The notes beneath the pieces were generated by a model. It saw only the letters and a program-made list of their open reading frames with translations. It ran no database searches and was not told the origin of the DNA. Of a DNA stretch of 64,000 nucleotides, positions 7,071-16,550 are shown in pieces. The translations under genes were made by a program, and so were the position numbers. Each line of letters begins with the position of its first letter. The stretch's first letter is position 1. Source of the DNA: JAPULR01 sp965238215 (lineage in GTDB: Bacteria; Chloroflexota; Dehalococcoidia; Lucifugimonadales; GCA-2712585); the NCBI GenBank assembly GCA_965238215.1, contig OZ250180.1:1302001-1366000 (forward strand). The letters are read 5' to 3'.

Positions 7071-9005
7071 TTACCCGCCTTCGGGGATGGGCTGATCGTC
7101 CTGCTGGCTCGCCAGATGCGGCGTGGGGAGCGGGTCCATGGCAGGAGTGGGTTGAGCCGGAGCCTCCGCTTCCTGGGGAACTTCCTCCGCCTCCTCTTCA
7201 ATCACGGGCTTCCGACCTTCGAATAGGGCCTTTAGGTTCTCACCCTCCACCGACTCGTACTCTATGAGGAACTCGGCGATGTCGGAAAGCCTCTCCCTAT
7301 TCTCCTCGAGAATGGCCACGGCCCTATCCTTCGCCGTAGTTATTAGGTCCTTCACTTCCTCGTCAATCTCTACGGCCAGCTTCACGCTGTAGTCTTGCTC
7401 TTCGTGAATCTCCCTGCCGAGGAAAACCAGTTCCTGACGACGGCCCAGGGTTCTGGGTCCGAGCTTCTCGCTCATACCGTACTGCTTGACCATTTTCTGG
7501 GCAATCTGCGTCGTGCGCTGCAAGTCGTTGCTGGCGCCCGTGGTGCTCTCTCCAAAGACAATCTCTTCTGCGGCCCTGCCACCCAAGGCGGTGGCCATCA
7601 TGTCCTCGAACTGGCCCTTGGTCCACAAGTACCGGTCTCCGTCCGGAATTAGGCGGGTGTAGCCGCCCATGGACCCGCGGGCCACGATGGAAATCTTGTG
7701 CACGTTGTCGGCCTTGGGCAGCTTGTAAGCCACCAGAGCATGGCCGGCCTCGTGGTAGGCCGTCATTGCCTTCTCTTTGTCGTTGATGACGCGGCTCTTA
7801 CGCTCCGGCCCTGCAATAACCCGGTCTATGGCCTCCTCGAACTCGGAGATGCCGATGAGCTTCTTGTTGCGGCGGGCTGCCATCAATGCTCCCTCGTTGA
7901 CGAGGTTGGCCAGGTCTGCCCCACTGAAACCGGGAGTCTCCTTGGCGATAACGTCCAGCTTTAGGTTGGGAGCGAGGGGCTTGCCCTTGGAATGGACCTT
8001 CAGTATGGCCTCACGGCCTCGGACCTCCGGCAAGTCCAGGACAACCCTTCTGTCGAAGCGGCCGGGGCGCAGGAGAGCCGGGTCCAGGATGTCCGGCCGG
8101 TTGGTAGCGGCTATGACGATGATATTTGTGCTCGTTTCAAAGCCGTCCATCTCCACAAGAATCTGGTTGAGGGTCTGCTCCCGCTCGTCGTGGCCACCAC
8201 CTAGACCGGCGCCCCGATGGCGGCCCACAGCGTCTATCTCATCCACGAACACGATGCAGGGCGAGTTGCGCTTTGCCTGGTCGAAGAGGTCCCGCACTCG
8301 CGCCGCGCCGACACCAACGAACATCTCGACGAATTCGCTGCCGCTGATGGGAAAGAAAGGCACCGCGGCTTCGCCGGCGACGGCCCTGGCCAGCAGGGTC
8401 TTACCAGTGCCCGGCGGACCTACCAGCAGGACGCCCCGCGGGATTCGTGCTCCCAGGGAGAGGAACCTATCCGGGTTTTGGAGGAACTCCACAACCTCCT
8501 CGAGTTCCGCCTTAGCTTCGTCGGTGCCGGCCACGTCGGAAAAGCTCACCGAAGGCCGACTGGTAAGTATCATCTTTGCCTTGCTGCGCCCGAAGTTCAT
8601 GGTCTGATTGCTGCTTCCCTGGGCCTGACGCATCAGTAGGATAATCAGAGCGCCAAAGAAGATTAGGGGCAGGAAGCTCAGCAGCAGGCCCATGTTGAAC
8701 CCGCCTGCGCCTTTGAAGAAAATCTCAACGTTGCGGATGCCTTCGTTCTGGAAGACCTCGTTAATGTCCGTTCCTTCACCAATGCGGCTCCTAAGCTCGC
8801 TCCCAGTGACCGTGACTACTTTGAGAGATTCTCCTTTCACCTCGATGGTGGAGACTTCTCCCTCCTTGGCCATGCGGACGACCTCTGTGAAGGAGACCTC
8901 ATCCGAGCCTCCCAGACCTGGTACGACGATGAAGAAGATTGAGGCAACAGCGACGATTATCAGAAGATAGATAAGGCCGCTTCTCAGCCACTTTTTATTG
9001 CTCAT
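7071..9005 (-). CDS. ftsH: ATP-dependent zinc metalloprotease FtsH
   Basis: A membrane-anchored AAA+ protease that degrades misfolded membrane proteins and some regulators. With the ATG at 9005 it is 644 residues. Two membrane helices (about 11-29 and 105-125) flank an extracytoplasmic domain. Then come the AAA module with Walker A GPPGTGKT (196-203), Walker B FVDEID, the SRH region ATNRPDILDPALLRPGRFDRR, and the zinc site HEAGH. A TTG at 9074 would add 23 residues, but MSNKKWLRSG is the family-like start. The C-terminal tail is rich in E, P and A. Confidence 0.96.
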   Translation of the reverse strand: MSNKKWLRSGLIYLLIIVAVASIFFIVVPGLGGSDEVSFTEVVRMAKEGEVSTIEVKGESLKVVTVTGSELRSRIGEGTDINEVFQNEGIRNVEIFFKGAGGFNMGLLLSFLPLIFFGALIILLMRQAQGSSNQTMNFGRSKAKMILTSRPSVSFSDVAGTDEAKAELEEVVEFLQNPDRFLSLGARIPRGVLLVGPPGTGKTLLARAVAGEAAVPFFPISGSEFVEMFVGVGAARVRDLFDQAKRNSPCIVFVDEIDAVGRHRGAGLGGGHDEREQTLNQILVEMDGFETSTNIIVIAATNRPDILDPALLRPGRFDRRVVLDLPEVRGREAILKVHSKGKPLAPNLKLDVIAKETPGFSGADLANLVNEGALMAARRNKKLIGISEFEEAIDRVIAGPERKSRVINDKEKAMTAYHEAGHALVAYKLPKADNVHKISIVARGSMGGYTRLIPDGDRYLWTKGQFEDMMATALGGRAAEEIVFGESTTGASNDLQRTTQIAQKMVKQYGMSEKLGPRTLGRRQELVFLGREIHEEQDYSVKLAVEIDEEVKDLITTAKDRAVAILEENRERLSDIAEFLIEYESVEGENLKALFEGRKPVIEEEAEEVPQEAEAPAQPTPAMDPLPTPHLASQQDDQPIPEGG

Positions 9006-9256
9006 ATTTACGCCAATCCACCCGCCGATTAGGGGAAGTTTACTGGGGAATCCTTGGAAACCCAGGGCGTTCAACCCGTATATTCATACTACGTTATAAC
9101 CGCACAAAAAGCAAAGTCAGCCGCATACATTTGCGCACAAAAAGGGTCGCAAAACGCCTTTGCCGATTTCTCCATATCGGGCCGCATGGCCAATCGGCGC
9201 CCGCGCGACCGCTTCAGGAGAGAAGCATAAGCCTCCACCGCACGCCGGATTCGCGC

Positions 9257-10693
9257 CTAGCAAACCGGCCTGGCAAGCACCCCCGGGGCGACCTTCCGTC
9301 GCAGCCAGCGTCCATCCGACGAGCTTCCCTGCAGGACGCCGTTCTCCACCATGACCTTGCCTCGCAGCATAGTCATCACCGGATAGCCCTGGCATTCGAA
9401 TCCTTCCCAGATGCTATAGTCGGAATCGGCATGCAGGTCGTCCAGGGTAAGAGTCTTACGCACGCTAGGGTCTATAAGCACCAAGTCGGCGTCGCTCCCG
9501 GGGGCAATGACGCCCTTTTGGGGATAGAGGCCAAGAATCTTCGCCGCATTGGTGGCAATTACGTCGGCAAATCTTGTCAATGACATGCCGCCCTGAGAGA
9601 CGAACTTGGTGAAGGCCACCGGCACCCTCGTCTCGATGCCGTTGTGCCCACCGCAGACGGACTTGATGGTCTGACCCCAGAACTTGACGTCCTTGTAGGT
9701 AGTGTATTCGTCCGTAGCAGTAGTGGAGATTCGCCCGTCTTCCAGCCCTAGCTGGAGGGCGTCTCTATCGGAAGCGTACTTGATGGCCGGATAGGTGTGA
9801 ATCTTGGTGCCGTTGGGCTTCTTGTAGTCGTCGCAGGTGAACTCCAGGTAGTTGTGGAGGGCCTCGCCATAGACGGGCAGGCCACGGCTTCTCGCTTCAC
9901 CCACTGCAATCACGCCTTCTCTGGCGGTGACGTGGACAAAGTAGATGCCCACCTCAGCGTGTTCCGCCATGCGGATGACCTTGCGGAAGGACACGTCTTC
10001 AGAGATGTTGCTGTGAACCAGGTGAAGGTTATGCCCCTGATCCCTGCCTTCCCGCTTCAACTTCTCTTCCATATAAGTAACCATGTCGTCATCTTCGGCG
10101 TGGACAGCCATGATGCCGCCGTGCTTCGAGACCTCTTGGAAGATGGCCTGAAGGTGACCGTAGGGAACACGCCCGCCAAAGGTGGTGAATATCTTGAAGC
10201 TGGCCTGGCCCGCCTGCACCGCTTCGCCAATCTCGCCGATGTTCTTGGGGCTGACCTCCCCCGCCAATATATAGTGGTAGGCAAAGTCCGTGTAGCTGTG
10301 GCCGTCGAAGGCCTGCTTTCGAGATTCCAGTTGATTCATGATGGAGTCCTGGGGCACGGGTTCGCCAGGGGTGATAGGAAGTGTGCCCGCGAAGTCGAGA
10401 AGGGTGGTGACGCCGCCGAAGGCCGCGGCGCGGGTGGCCGCTTCCGGCGGTTGGGTGAAGACTTCCGGCCGGCCGGCCCATTGCTCCGGCACTGGAATGC
10501 CTATGTGGGTGTGAGGTTCGATGCCGCCGGGGAGGACGATCTTGCCCGAAGCGTCGATGACGCGAACGGCCTCGGCTCCCAGAAGACCAGGATGGGAGAG
10601 GGCAGCGATTTTGCCGTCCTGTACGGCCACGTCCATAATGGCGGCCCCCTGGGTCGTAACAACCGTACCGCCTTTGATGATTGCGTCGAGCAT
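9257..10693 (-). CDS. Dihydropyrimidinase / D-hydantoinase
   Basis: A 478-residue cyclic amidohydrolase that opens dihydropyrimidine or hydantoin rings. Key features: metal-binding H61-T-H63 in GGIEPHTHIG, the region of the metal-bridging lysine in ASFKIFTTFGG, further His ligands (VHAEDDD, VHSN, VHVTARE) and the catalytic Asp in TATDEYTT. The C-terminal beta domain LVLIDP...GKVMVENG is also present. The ATG has a GGGGGTGG ribosome site. It could serve pyrimidine breakdown or use of cyclic amides. No thiolase or ureidopropionase partner is adjacent. Confidence 0.9.
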   Translation of the reverse strand: MLDAIIKGGTVVTTQGAAIMDVAVQDGKIAALSHPGLLGAEAVRVIDASGKIVLPGGIEPHTHIGIPVPEQWAGRPEVFTQPPEAATRAAAFGGVTTLLDFAGTLPITPGEPVPQDSIMNQLESRKQAFDGHSYTDFAYHYILAGEVSPKNIGEIGEAVQAGQASFKIFTTFGGRVPYGHLQAIFQEVSKHGGIMAVHAEDDDMVTYMEEKLKREGRDQGHNLHLVHSNISEDVSFRKVIRMAEHAEVGIYFVHVTAREGVIAVGEARSRGLPVYGEALHNYLEFTCDDYKKPNGTKIHTYPAIKYASDRDALQLGLEDGRISTTATDEYTTYKDVKFWGQTIKSVCGGHNGIETRVPVAFTKFVSQGGMSLTRFADVIATNAAKILGLYPQKGVIAPGSDADLVLIDPSVRKTLTLDDLHADSDYSIWEGFECQGYPVMTMLRGKVMVENGVLQGSSSDGRWLRRKVAPGVLARPVC

Positions 10694-10721
10694 TTCGCCA
10701 CCCCCTTGCTAGGTTGCCCTC

Positions 10722-10730
10722 ATTATAACA
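10722..10730 (-). promoter_or_regulatory. Extended -10 promoter of the dihydropyrimidinase gene
   Basis: On the minus strand TGT-TATAAT forms an extended -10 element about 29 nt upstream of the ATG. No good -35 box is seen, as is usual for extended -10 promoters. Confidence 0.5.
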
Positions 10731-10811
10731 GGCCTGCTGATTAACAGAGAGGCTAGGCCCGGTCATGGACAGTCAGCGGTTCGCAAACACCCGACAAGGT
10801 TATTCTCCCAT

Positions 10812-11672
10812 CTAGCATACACTTCCGATTTGAAACCGTTGTCGGTGCCGTCCCACACTACCAGGATTCTGAAGGCAGAATTCCCTGGCTACCTCAAAGT
10901 TGTTTTGGTCGGAGAATACGAACCTTTGGGCATGACCCACTTGATGAAGATTGGCGTCCCTTACCAGTTCAGGCTCCAATGGCTTAGGAATTACTTGGCC
11001 GTCCAAAGGCTTTAGCGCACCCCACTTCTCTAGATCGAAGCAATACATTAGGCAACGTGGGGACAGTGGGATCAAGAGGTATGTTCCTGGCATGGACGCC
11101 TGGGCCCAATACATATGTCGTGTCTTTGAGCGGACCTTAATTGGATCGTCTGAAGTATAGAGTGATTCTGGCATTGGATTGAGTCTGAACACCCAAGCAC
11201 ATCCATTAACCCAACTGGCGAGTTGATTTACGAATTCATCATCCCACAAAATCGCCAAGTGAAGATCTCTTATAGAGCGTTCTTCGCTGGAAATACTTTG
11301 TGAGCCAGCAAGACCCTGAAGTAGCATAATTCGAGCCTCAGAAGTCCTCAGTAGTTGAAGAGAAATGTAAAGGGACATAATCTCCCGGTTCACCTCCGGT
11401 ATCTGGATGAATTCTCCTGGTTTGAAACGTGTTATCCAGTCTTCCGTAATCAACTGGGCCTGCTGCTCCAGTTCGCTAAGCTGATGTTCCATCAAGGACG
11501 AGTCGGGGGAAATGTCAGGAAGTTGATAAAAGCCGCGTTCAGCGGCCACATTCCTGGGGTTCACCTGAAAGACTCGGTTGGAGTCTTTGTCATACACCCA
11601 AAGTAAACCGTCGGGCCCAACAAATCGTTTTAGGTAAAATTGCGGCACAAAGTGGTGAAGACGATCCTTCAT
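10812..11672 (-). CDS. DUF4238 domain protein
   Basis: 286 residues with the DUF4238 opening HHFVPQFYLKRFVGPDG and LLWVYDKDSNRVF. A mid-region NREIMSLYISLQLLRT and the block LYTSDDPIKV...IPLSPRCLMYC follow, with the family's spacing. The biochemical role is unknown. Such genes are often in accessory or defence-like spots. GAGGT lies 6 nt before the ATG. Codon use is more A/T-rich than in the flanking housekeeping genes, which suggests gain by transfer. Confidence 0.8.
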   Translation of the reverse strand: MKDRLHHFVPQFYLKRFVGPDGLLWVYDKDSNRVFQVNPRNVAAERGFYQLPDISPDSSLMEHQLSELEQQAQLITEDWITRFKPGEFIQIPEVNREIMSLYISLQLLRTSEARIMLLQGLAGSQSISSEERSIRDLHLAILWDDEFVNQLASWVNGCAWVFRLNPMPESLYTSDDPIKVRSKTRHMYWAQASMPGTYLLIPLSPRCLMYCFDLEKWGALKPLDGQVIPKPLEPELVRDANLHQVGHAQRFVFSDQNNFEVAREFCLQNPGSVGRHRQRFQIGSVC

Positions 11673-12046
11673 TTGGTGACCTCATCAGGTTGATCTACTA
11701 AACAATGGTAGTTTTCTCAGTGGTAGTTTCCTCGATTCTGTCCCAATCCTGTAATCCTGTTTTGCGTTGGTCTTGCGGTTCAAGCTAACTTCAATCGGAT
11801 CATTGGGTCAAGGAATTCCATTACGGTGTGCCCTTGAGAGCGCGATAATAGAGATTGAAACCGTCTACGTAAACGTTTGTAAGCAACCGACACTCCCTTA
11901 CAAAGACAGAGACCGCCGTTTCGGGCGGTCTCGACCCTACCGGCGAAGCGATAGGGGGGGCTGATGACAAGGTACAATAGGTGCATCCCGCCCGTCAACG
12001 GTTAGGGCTTTAGCACTGCCTTGCATCCCCAGGACGCTAGAATATC
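11673..12046. other. Spacer upstream of the tRNA genes
   Basis: About 370 bases with no gene that I can support. It contains a perfect inverted repeat, GAGACCGCC (11909-11917) / GGCGGTCTC (11924-11932) with a 6-nt loop, without a following T-run. This may be a transcript-end hairpin or a repeat remnant. Confidence 0.45.
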
Positions 12047-12076
12047 TTGACACCTGCCCTCTGCCCTCTTTAGTAT
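12047..12076 (+). promoter_or_regulatory. Promoter of the tRNA-Phe / tRNA-Gly genes
   Basis: A perfect -35 box TTGACA (12047-12052), an 18-bp spacer, and a -10 box TAGTAT (12071-12076). The predicted start lies about 6 nt before tRNA-Phe, so the 5' leader would be very short. Confidence 0.6.
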
Positions 12077-12088
12077 TATGGAGCTTAG

Positions 12089-12163
<75 letters not shown>

Positions 12164-12185
12164 CGGGACGAAACCCGTTATGTAG

Positions 12186-12260
12186 GCGGAAGTGGCTCAG
12201 TGGTAGAGCATCTCCTTGCCAAGGAGAGGGTCGTGGGTTCGAATCCCATCTTCCGCTCCA
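12186..12260 (+). tRNA. tRNA-Gly (GCC)
   Basis: A complete cloverleaf: acceptor arms GCGGAAG / CTTCCGC, D-arm GCTCAGTGGTAGAGC, anticodon stem CTCCT / AGGAG around TTGCCAA (anticodon GCC), and T-loop TTCGAAT. CCA is encoded at 12258-12260. It lies 22 nt after tRNA-Phe, so the two are probably one transcript. Confidence 0.97.
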
Positions 12261-12336
12261 CCTTTCTTTACGCTTTCCGTTCAGCCCCAATTGTTGACAT
12301 TCCAACCCTTCATGGTTAGTCTTTTTGCCCAAGTGT

Positions 12337-12342
12337 TATACT
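12337..12342 (+). promoter_or_regulatory. Possible -10 box for the cyclodeaminase gene
   Basis: TATACT lies about 37 nt upstream of the ATG. The -35 position (CATGGTTAG) is poor. A TTGACA at 12294-12299 is too far away to pair with it. Confidence 0.35.
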
Positions 12343-12379
12343 GGCTCAATCAACGGATGTATTACGAAGGAGGCAATTG

Positions 12380-13342
12380 ATGCCGCTACTTCTCACTGAC
12401 CGGGAAGTTAACCAGCTAATGACCATGCAGGACTGCGTGGGTGTCATGGAAGATATGCTCGACCAGGCCCACCGAGGCATGGCGTGGCTGCAACCCCGTT
12501 CCCACATCCGCACACCCCAGGGATACCACCACATCATGCCGGGCGCCGTGCTCGACACCGGCGTGGTGGGCCTGAAGGTATACACGGCCCGCTTTCCCGG
12601 CGGCTCTCGCTTTCTGACGGTGCTGCACGACAGCGAGACGGGGGACCTGCTGGCTCTGCTACAGGGCGGGCGGTGTTCCCAGCTCCGTACCGGCGCCCTA
12701 AGCGGCGTGGCCAGCAAGTACATGGCCCGCGAAGATGCATCAGTCATCGGAATAATCGGCACCGGCGCCCAGGCCCGCGCGCAGCTGGAAGGCAACTGCG
12801 CGGTTAGAAACATCACGTCCATCAGGGCTTTCGACATCGTTCCGGAGAAGGCCGAAGAGTTTGCCGCCCAGATGTCCGAGCACTTGAACGTGGAAGTCTC
12901 GGCGGCGGAGAGCGCCCAGGCCTGCGTGGAGGGCGCCGACATAGTAATCACCATGACCACCTCCCCCAACCCGGTACTCTTCGGGGAGTGGCTGGAACCG
13001 GGAATGCACCTCAGCATCATGGGTTCCAACCACTGGACCCGCCGCGAGGTGGACAACGACGTAATAAGCCGAGCCGATTCTATCGTCGTAGACAATCTGG
13101 AGGAGGCGAAGCGGTACAGCGGCGACCTCCTCTTCAGCATTGACCAAGGGATCGTCCGGTGGGAGCAGGTACACGAGCTGGAATCGGTCGTCGCCGGCCA
13201 GACTGCCGGACGGCCTTCAGAAGACAGCGTAACTATGTTCAAGTCCCACGGCATAGGCGTCAGCGACGTTGCCGCCGCTGCTTTCGTCTACAGGCGAGCC
13301 AAGGAGGAGGGTCTGGGCACAGAGCTTCCCCTAAACTCGTAG
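12380..13342 (+). CDS. Ornithine cyclodeaminase / mu-crystallin family protein
   Basis: A 320-residue NAD(P)-dependent enzyme of the OCD/mu-crystallin family (ornithine cyclodeaminases, alanine dehydrogenases, imine reductases). It has the opening LLLTDREVNQLMTMQDCV, a Rossmann fold with GIIGTGAQARAQLE, a VVAGQTAGR loop, and the end block FKSHGIGVSDVAAAAFVYRRA. The ATG at 12380 has AAGGAGG 6 nt upstream. The substrate cannot be set from the sequence. It stands alone after the tRNAs and may serve proline/ornithine or imino-acid metabolism. Confidence 0.9.
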   Translation: MPLLLTDREVNQLMTMQDCVGVMEDMLDQAHRGMAWLQPRSHIRTPQGYHHIMPGAVLDTGVVGLKVYTARFPGGSRFLTVLHDSETGDLLALLQGGRCSQLRTGALSGVASKYMAREDASVIGIIGTGAQARAQLEGNCAVRNITSIRAFDIVPEKAEEFAAQMSEHLNVEVSAAESAQACVEGADIVITMTTSPNPVLFGEWLEPGMHLSIMGSNHWTRREVDNDVISRADSIVVDNLEEAKRYSGDLLFSIDQGIVRWEQVHELESVVAGQTAGRPSEDSVTMFKSHGIGVSDVAAAAFVYRRAKEEGLGTELPLNS

Positions 13343-13446
13343 GCAGCCTAATGGCCCCTACCTCACGGCATGAAGAACATATAGTGTGAACACTGGCATC
13401 GAACCCTATATTCTGCATTACTACATAGTTAATTTGGAGAAGATTT

Positions 13447-15738
13447 GTGAACAATGACCCGTCCAAACAGGACGAAGGGCCTTCCGTTGCCCTTCCCGGC
13501 CCCGTCATCAACCCCGCCTTTGCCCAACACTTAGACCGGCTCGTGGCCCTTGGCAAGCAGGGGCAGAGCGCGAATAGCCCTCTTTTCAATCCTTCCGAAC
13601 AGTGGCTCATCGACAACATCCGAGTCTTCCAGGACCTGCCCGCCGACGAGCGGGACGGTCTGATGCGGGAGGTGGGAGAGGTTGTCCAAGAAGGAGCGGA
13701 GGCCAACGCCCAGGGCAAAGCCGCCGCTAAGGTTTGGCCTGAGACAGTAGTCAGGCTGGACAACGGCGGGTTGGCTTTCTTCAGCCAGCTGGGAGTCGCC
13801 CGCCGACCGGACCTCACCCAGTATTTCATCGACGGCTTCTCTCGAAATCGAGACGCCCTCGCCTTCACCGAGGAGAGCCAAGCCCTCTTTACCGAGGTGC
13901 TGGAAATTATTGTCGAGGAAATGACCCGCCGCTTTGAAGCGGGCGATGGCATCCTCCAGACGGACAGGCGCATCTGCGACGCGCCGGGCCGGTCCTTCCA
14001 CGCTCGCCAGGTCCTTTTCGGGACCCGCTACCTGCAGCTGCCCCTCATGTGGCGACAGTTGACCTTCGACCTCCCCCAGGAGGAGATGTCCCAGGAGCCG
14101 GACATCCTAGAGGTTTCAATTCCCAACTGGCTGGAAGACCTGAACCTGCCCCAAGAACTTAAAGAGCGCGTCCAAGAGGCGGGACTGACACAGCTAGTCT
14201 TCAAGGCCCCGACCAAGGGACTCTCCCTTCACCTGGGATTCGACTATGTGGGCGAGCACAAGATGGGCCCCCTTTCCATAGCCATGTTCAAGGTCAAGGA
14301 AGCCCAGGGCCTGGCCATACAGGCGGCTCTTAGCATGGTGCGCATTCGCACCCTGAGCGGCGCCCTTACGAATTCAGCCATGATTACCCTGGGCCCGTCT
14401 CTACACGGCAAGAGCACTCTTACTATTATGATTGAGCTAGCCAATAGCGAAACCGCCTCCCTACTCGGCCTCCCCGTCGACTCGGAGGAGGGCGTCTATC
14501 CCATGAACGACGACATCGTCCTTCTCCAACAGCTACCTGAGCCCATCGTATCCAACCGGGACGGTCAGACGACCGAGATCCCCTACGGCATCGACGGCAC
14601 CGAGAACAACCTCTACGCAGTGCCCTTCGGCCTCACGCGGGAGGACGATCCTATTACCTACGACGTTCTGCGGGGGGCACCAGACTTTCCCAACCCCCTG
14701 GAACTGCTGGAGAACGTGCCCGTAGACCACGAGAGCGCCGTTCCCAAGTACGACGAGAATCCCGTTCGGAACATGCGCATGATCCTATCCCGCCAGCGGC
14801 TGCTGGACAGGAAGGGCTCACGCCACGTGCTAAAGAGCATTACCGGCGGCGAGACCACCGATTCAGTTCACGTCCCCATGGAGCACACGGACCGGGTCTT
14901 CTGGCAAGCCGTCATGCGCCAGAACACCGTCATCGCGCCCCTACGCAAGCTCAAGCTGGAGCAGTACATCCGGGTGCTCATGTACGGCGAGGCGGTGCAG
15001 ATGGGCGCCGCCACTGGCGCCATTGGCCGGCCATACGTGGAATACTTCTCAGACCCATTCATCATCGGCCTGGAAGACGACAACGCCAACATGATGTACA
15101 AGGTGCTCAAGGAGATGGCCCAAGGCGGCCTGCCCCAGTACTACTACGTGTTCAATACGGGCGGCGTGGGCGCCGACTCCAACGAGGAGGCCAGCGGCGA
15201 GAACTACAAGAAGATTCCCCGGTCTCTCACCCTTACTCTCCAGGAAGCCCTCCTCCGGGACGCCGTAAAGTTCGAGTACGACCCGATTATCGGCTCCGAC
15301 ACCGCCGTGGCCATCGTAAACGCCCAGGGGCAGGAGGTTCTCGACCTGCGACAGGAGTGGCTGCCTCGTTCGATATATGGCGAGGCGGATTATGGACGCC
15401 GCATCGTAGAGCTTCGCCTCCGCCGATTTTACGGCCGGGACGAAAACGACAAGGCGGGCATTCTCCGCTATACCAAGGTAATAAACGCCCTCATAGACCT
15501 GCGGGAGATTCCGCCCCCCACCAACGAACGGGAGCTGGCCTGGCTGCTTTCCTACTGCTGGCACGTGGACCGCGTCTACGGGAGCCTGGAGGAGCTTATG
15601 GACCATCGCTCGGAGGGCGCTCGCCCCAATGACAACATAATTCGCTCCCTAGGGGAAAAGTACCGGGACGGCTTGGAACGGGGCCTGCGGGTAAGCTCGG
15701 CGGGGAGCAAGCTCTTGAGGGAGTTGGGCATTTCCTGA
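13447..15738 (+). CDS. Large PEPCK-like protein
   Basis: 763 residues, not assigned to a named family with certainty. The middle and C-terminal halves resemble ATP-dependent phosphoenolpyruvate carboxykinase. The likenesses are a P-loop-like GPSLHGKST (about 318-326), a following acidic PMNDDIVLL like the PEPCK kinase-2 region, then YIRVLMYGEAVQMGAATGAI with PYVEYFSDPF (PEPCK has a TAK..G.T.P...FSACF-type block), and YYYVFNTGGVG (PEPCK VNTGW). The N-terminal ~200 residues have no match I know. At 763 residues against about 530 for PEPCK, with a changed P-loop, the activity is open. The GTG start follows GGAGAAG. Confidence 0.6.
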   Translation: MNNDPSKQDEGPSVALPGPVINPAFAQHLDRLVALGKQGQSANSPLFNPSEQWLIDNIRVFQDLPADERDGLMREVGEVVQEGAEANAQGKAAAKVWPETVVRLDNGGLAFFSQLGVARRPDLTQYFIDGFSRNRDALAFTEESQALFTEVLEIIVEEMTRRFEAGDGILQTDRRICDAPGRSFHARQVLFGTRYLQLPLMWRQLTFDLPQEEMSQEPDILEVSIPNWLEDLNLPQELKERVQEAGLTQLVFKAPTKGLSLHLGFDYVGEHKMGPLSIAMFKVKEAQGLAIQAALSMVRIRTLSGALTNSAMITLGPSLHGKSTLTIMIELANSETASLLGLPVDSEEGVYPMNDDIVLLQQLPEPIVSNRDGQTTEIPYGIDGTENNLYAVPFGLTREDDPITYDVLRGAPDFPNPLELLENVPVDHESAVPKYDENPVRNMRMILSRQRLLDRKGSRHVLKSITGGETTDSVHVPMEHTDRVFWQAVMRQNTVIAPLRKLKLEQYIRVLMYGEAVQMGAATGAIGRPYVEYFSDPFIIGLEDDNANMMYKVLKEMAQGGLPQYYYVFNTGGVGADSNEEASGENYKKIPRSLTLTLQEALLRDAVKFEYDPIIGSDTAVAIVNAQGQEVLDLRQEWLPRSIYGEADYGRRIVELRLRRFYGRDENDKAGILRYTKVINALIDLREIPPPTNERELAWLLSYCWHVDRVYGSLEELMDHRSEGARPNDNIIRSLGEKYRDGLERGLRVSSAGSKLLRELGIS

Positions 15739-15813
15739 GCATGAGTCCCCTTCTTACCAACCACAGCCGCACTCTTGCTTACCCTGAAATTTTCTGACTC
15801 CTGAGGTGACTCT

Positions 15814-16539
15814 GTGACCAGCCTTGAGCCCATTTCCGACGAAACCCTGGAGGTCCTGCGCCAGATTCCCACCCAAACCCTAATCGACGGTCTCTGGGTG
15901 AAGGGATGGCCGATGTCCTTCATCCACGGGGCGAAGCCCCTGCAGCTGGGGCAGCGGATGGCCGGTCGCGCCGTCACCCTCCGCTTCGTGCCCCATCGCC
16001 CCGACCTGGTCGCCGACAAGCCCAAAGGACCCCAATCGGCGGAGTACGTGGCCTTTGAGCTCTGCGGGCCCGGCGAGGTGCTGGTCATAGACGCCATGGG
16101 CTGGGAGTTCAGCTCCGTCGGCGGGGACATCAAGTTCCTGCGACTCAAGCAGCGGGACATCGGCGGCCTGGTTACCGACGGCGCCGTCCGCGACACCGTA
16201 GCGCTCAAGGAGTACGGCTTCCCCGTCTATTCCGCCAACAGCACGGCCAAGCAGGGCCCGGCCGAGTTCTGGCCCTGGCAGGTCAACGACGCCATACAGT
16301 GCGGCCGCGTTCTGGTCCGCCCCGGGGACGCCATAGTGGGAGATGACGACGGTGTCGTGGTGGTCCCTCAAGGCGTGGTGGAAGAGGTTATCGCCATTGC
16401 CCATCAGCGGGAGGAAGTGGAAGAGGTGATAAAGGCCCAGCTGATGGTGGAGCAGTGCTCCCCGGGCAAGTATTACCCCTTCAATGACGCTACGTGGAAG
16501 CTCTACGAAGAGAAGACGGGGAAGAAGCCGCCCATCTAG
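15814..16539 (+). CDS. RraA-family protein (HMG/CHA aldolase-like)
   Basis: 241 residues of the RraA / 4-hydroxy-4-methyl-2-oxoglutarate aldolase fold. It has the TQTLIDGLWVKG opening, GRAVTLRFVP, PGEVLVIDAMG, the metal and substrate region GGLVTDGAVRDT, VNDAIQCGRVLVRPGDAIVGDDDGVVVVP and a C-terminal helix. Members either cleave 2-oxo acids, using Mg, or bind RNase E in proteobacteria. No RNase E partner is visible, so an aldolase role is more likely. The GTG start has GAGGTGA upstream. It lies convergent, 11 nt away, with the maleate isomerase-like gene, perhaps in one catabolic locus. Confidence 0.85.
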   Translation: MTSLEPISDETLEVLRQIPTQTLIDGLWVKGWPMSFIHGAKPLQLGQRMAGRAVTLRFVPHRPDLVADKPKGPQSAEYVAFELCGPGEVLVIDAMGWEFSSVGGDIKFLRLKQRDIGGLVTDGAVRDTVALKEYGFPVYSANSTAKQGPAEFWPWQVNDAIQCGRVLVRPGDAIVGDDDGVVVVPQGVVEEVIAIAHQREEVEEVIKAQLMVEQCSPGKYYPFNDATWKLYEEKTGKKPPI

Positions 16540-16550
16540 CCCTCACACTC

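Noticed and set aside
9797..10744. 315-codon plus-strand frame opposite the dihydropyrimidinase
   Set aside because: A shadow; the minus-strand enzyme has all catalytic residues.
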